Below, in pieces: positions 20,080 to 20,094 of a stretch of DNA of 20,094 bases. Source of the stretch: Oppiella nova (lineage: Eukaryota > Arthropoda > Arachnida > Sarcoptiformes > Oppiidae); NCBI GenBank assembly GCA_905397405.1, contig CAJPVJ010000836.1:1-20094 (forward strand). Direction: 5' to 3'. The notes under the pieces were generated by a model, which ran no database searches, was not told where the DNA came from, and saw nothing but the letters and a program-made list of their open reading frames with translations. Numbering within the stretch: position 1 is the stretch's first letter; every line of letters starts with the position of its first letter. The position numbers and the translations under genes are program-made.

Positions 20080-20094
20080 ACATCTTCGGCTGTG
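20080..20094 (+). CDS. Possible start of an exon cut by the window edge
   Basis: CTCTGTTTGCAG ending at 20079 is a strong-looking 3' splice site, and the 15 bases after it are less AT-rich and free of stops in at least one frame. Too little remains for identification. Confidence 0.2.

Larger units (their letters stand above)
19410..20094. other. 3' flank of the ZRANB2-like gene and right edge of window
   Basis: Holds the 3' UTR, an odd palindrome CTACTATT-A-AATAGTAG (19665-19681), two degenerate copies of a repeat of about 35 bp (19757-19793 and 19918-19956), and TCACGTGA at 20000-20007. At the extreme right TGTTTGCAG (20071-20079) resembles a splice acceptor. No gene is assignable. Confidence 0.5.

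Overview
The window looks like nuclear DNA of an arthropod, plausibly a mite. Three things suggest this. The genes are split by GT-AG introns, several only 55-71 bp long. The non-coding DNA is very AT-rich. One gene belongs to a family (Expansion/Rebuff) that I know from arthropods, where it acts in chitin deposition. The mite assignment is inference. Nothing bacterial, viral or CRISPR-like is visible. The genes are unrelated eukaryotic loci and not an operon.

Layout, left to right. 1-3292: AT-rich DNA without a supportable gene. 3307-6839 (+): a complete four-exon myosuppressin-receptor-type neuropeptide GPCR of 415 aa. 6840-8597: AT-rich spacer. 8598-9434 (+): a complete four-exon Atg8 of the GATE-16/GABARAPL2 subtype, 117 aa. 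9435-11061: AT-rich spacer. 16315-11062 (-): an Expansion/Rebuff-like gene with a SMAD-type MH2 domain and a tyrosine- and DPY-rich tail. Its last four exons join cleanly. The two junctions between its first three exons have no canonical GT-AG solution in this sequence. 16316-18654: non-coding, with a pair of inverted RORE-like nuclear-receptor sites about 240-310 bp upstream of that gene's start codon. 18655-19409 (+): a two-exon ZRANB2-like RNA-binding protein of 231 aa with two RanBP2-type zinc fingers and an acidic tail but no RS domain. 19410-20094: its 3' flank, with a degenerate repeat, a TCACGTGA palindrome and a possible acceptor at the window edge.

The four genes serve different processes: myotropic peptide signalling, autophagosome/Golgi membrane conjugation, chitin deposition, and splicing. 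I see no sign that they form a system. The most notable items are the unresolved splice junctions in the Expansion-like gene, the RORE pair in front of it, a cluster of odd-length palindromes with a central A in its large intron, and the inverted repeat plus upstream ORF in the ZRANB2 leader.
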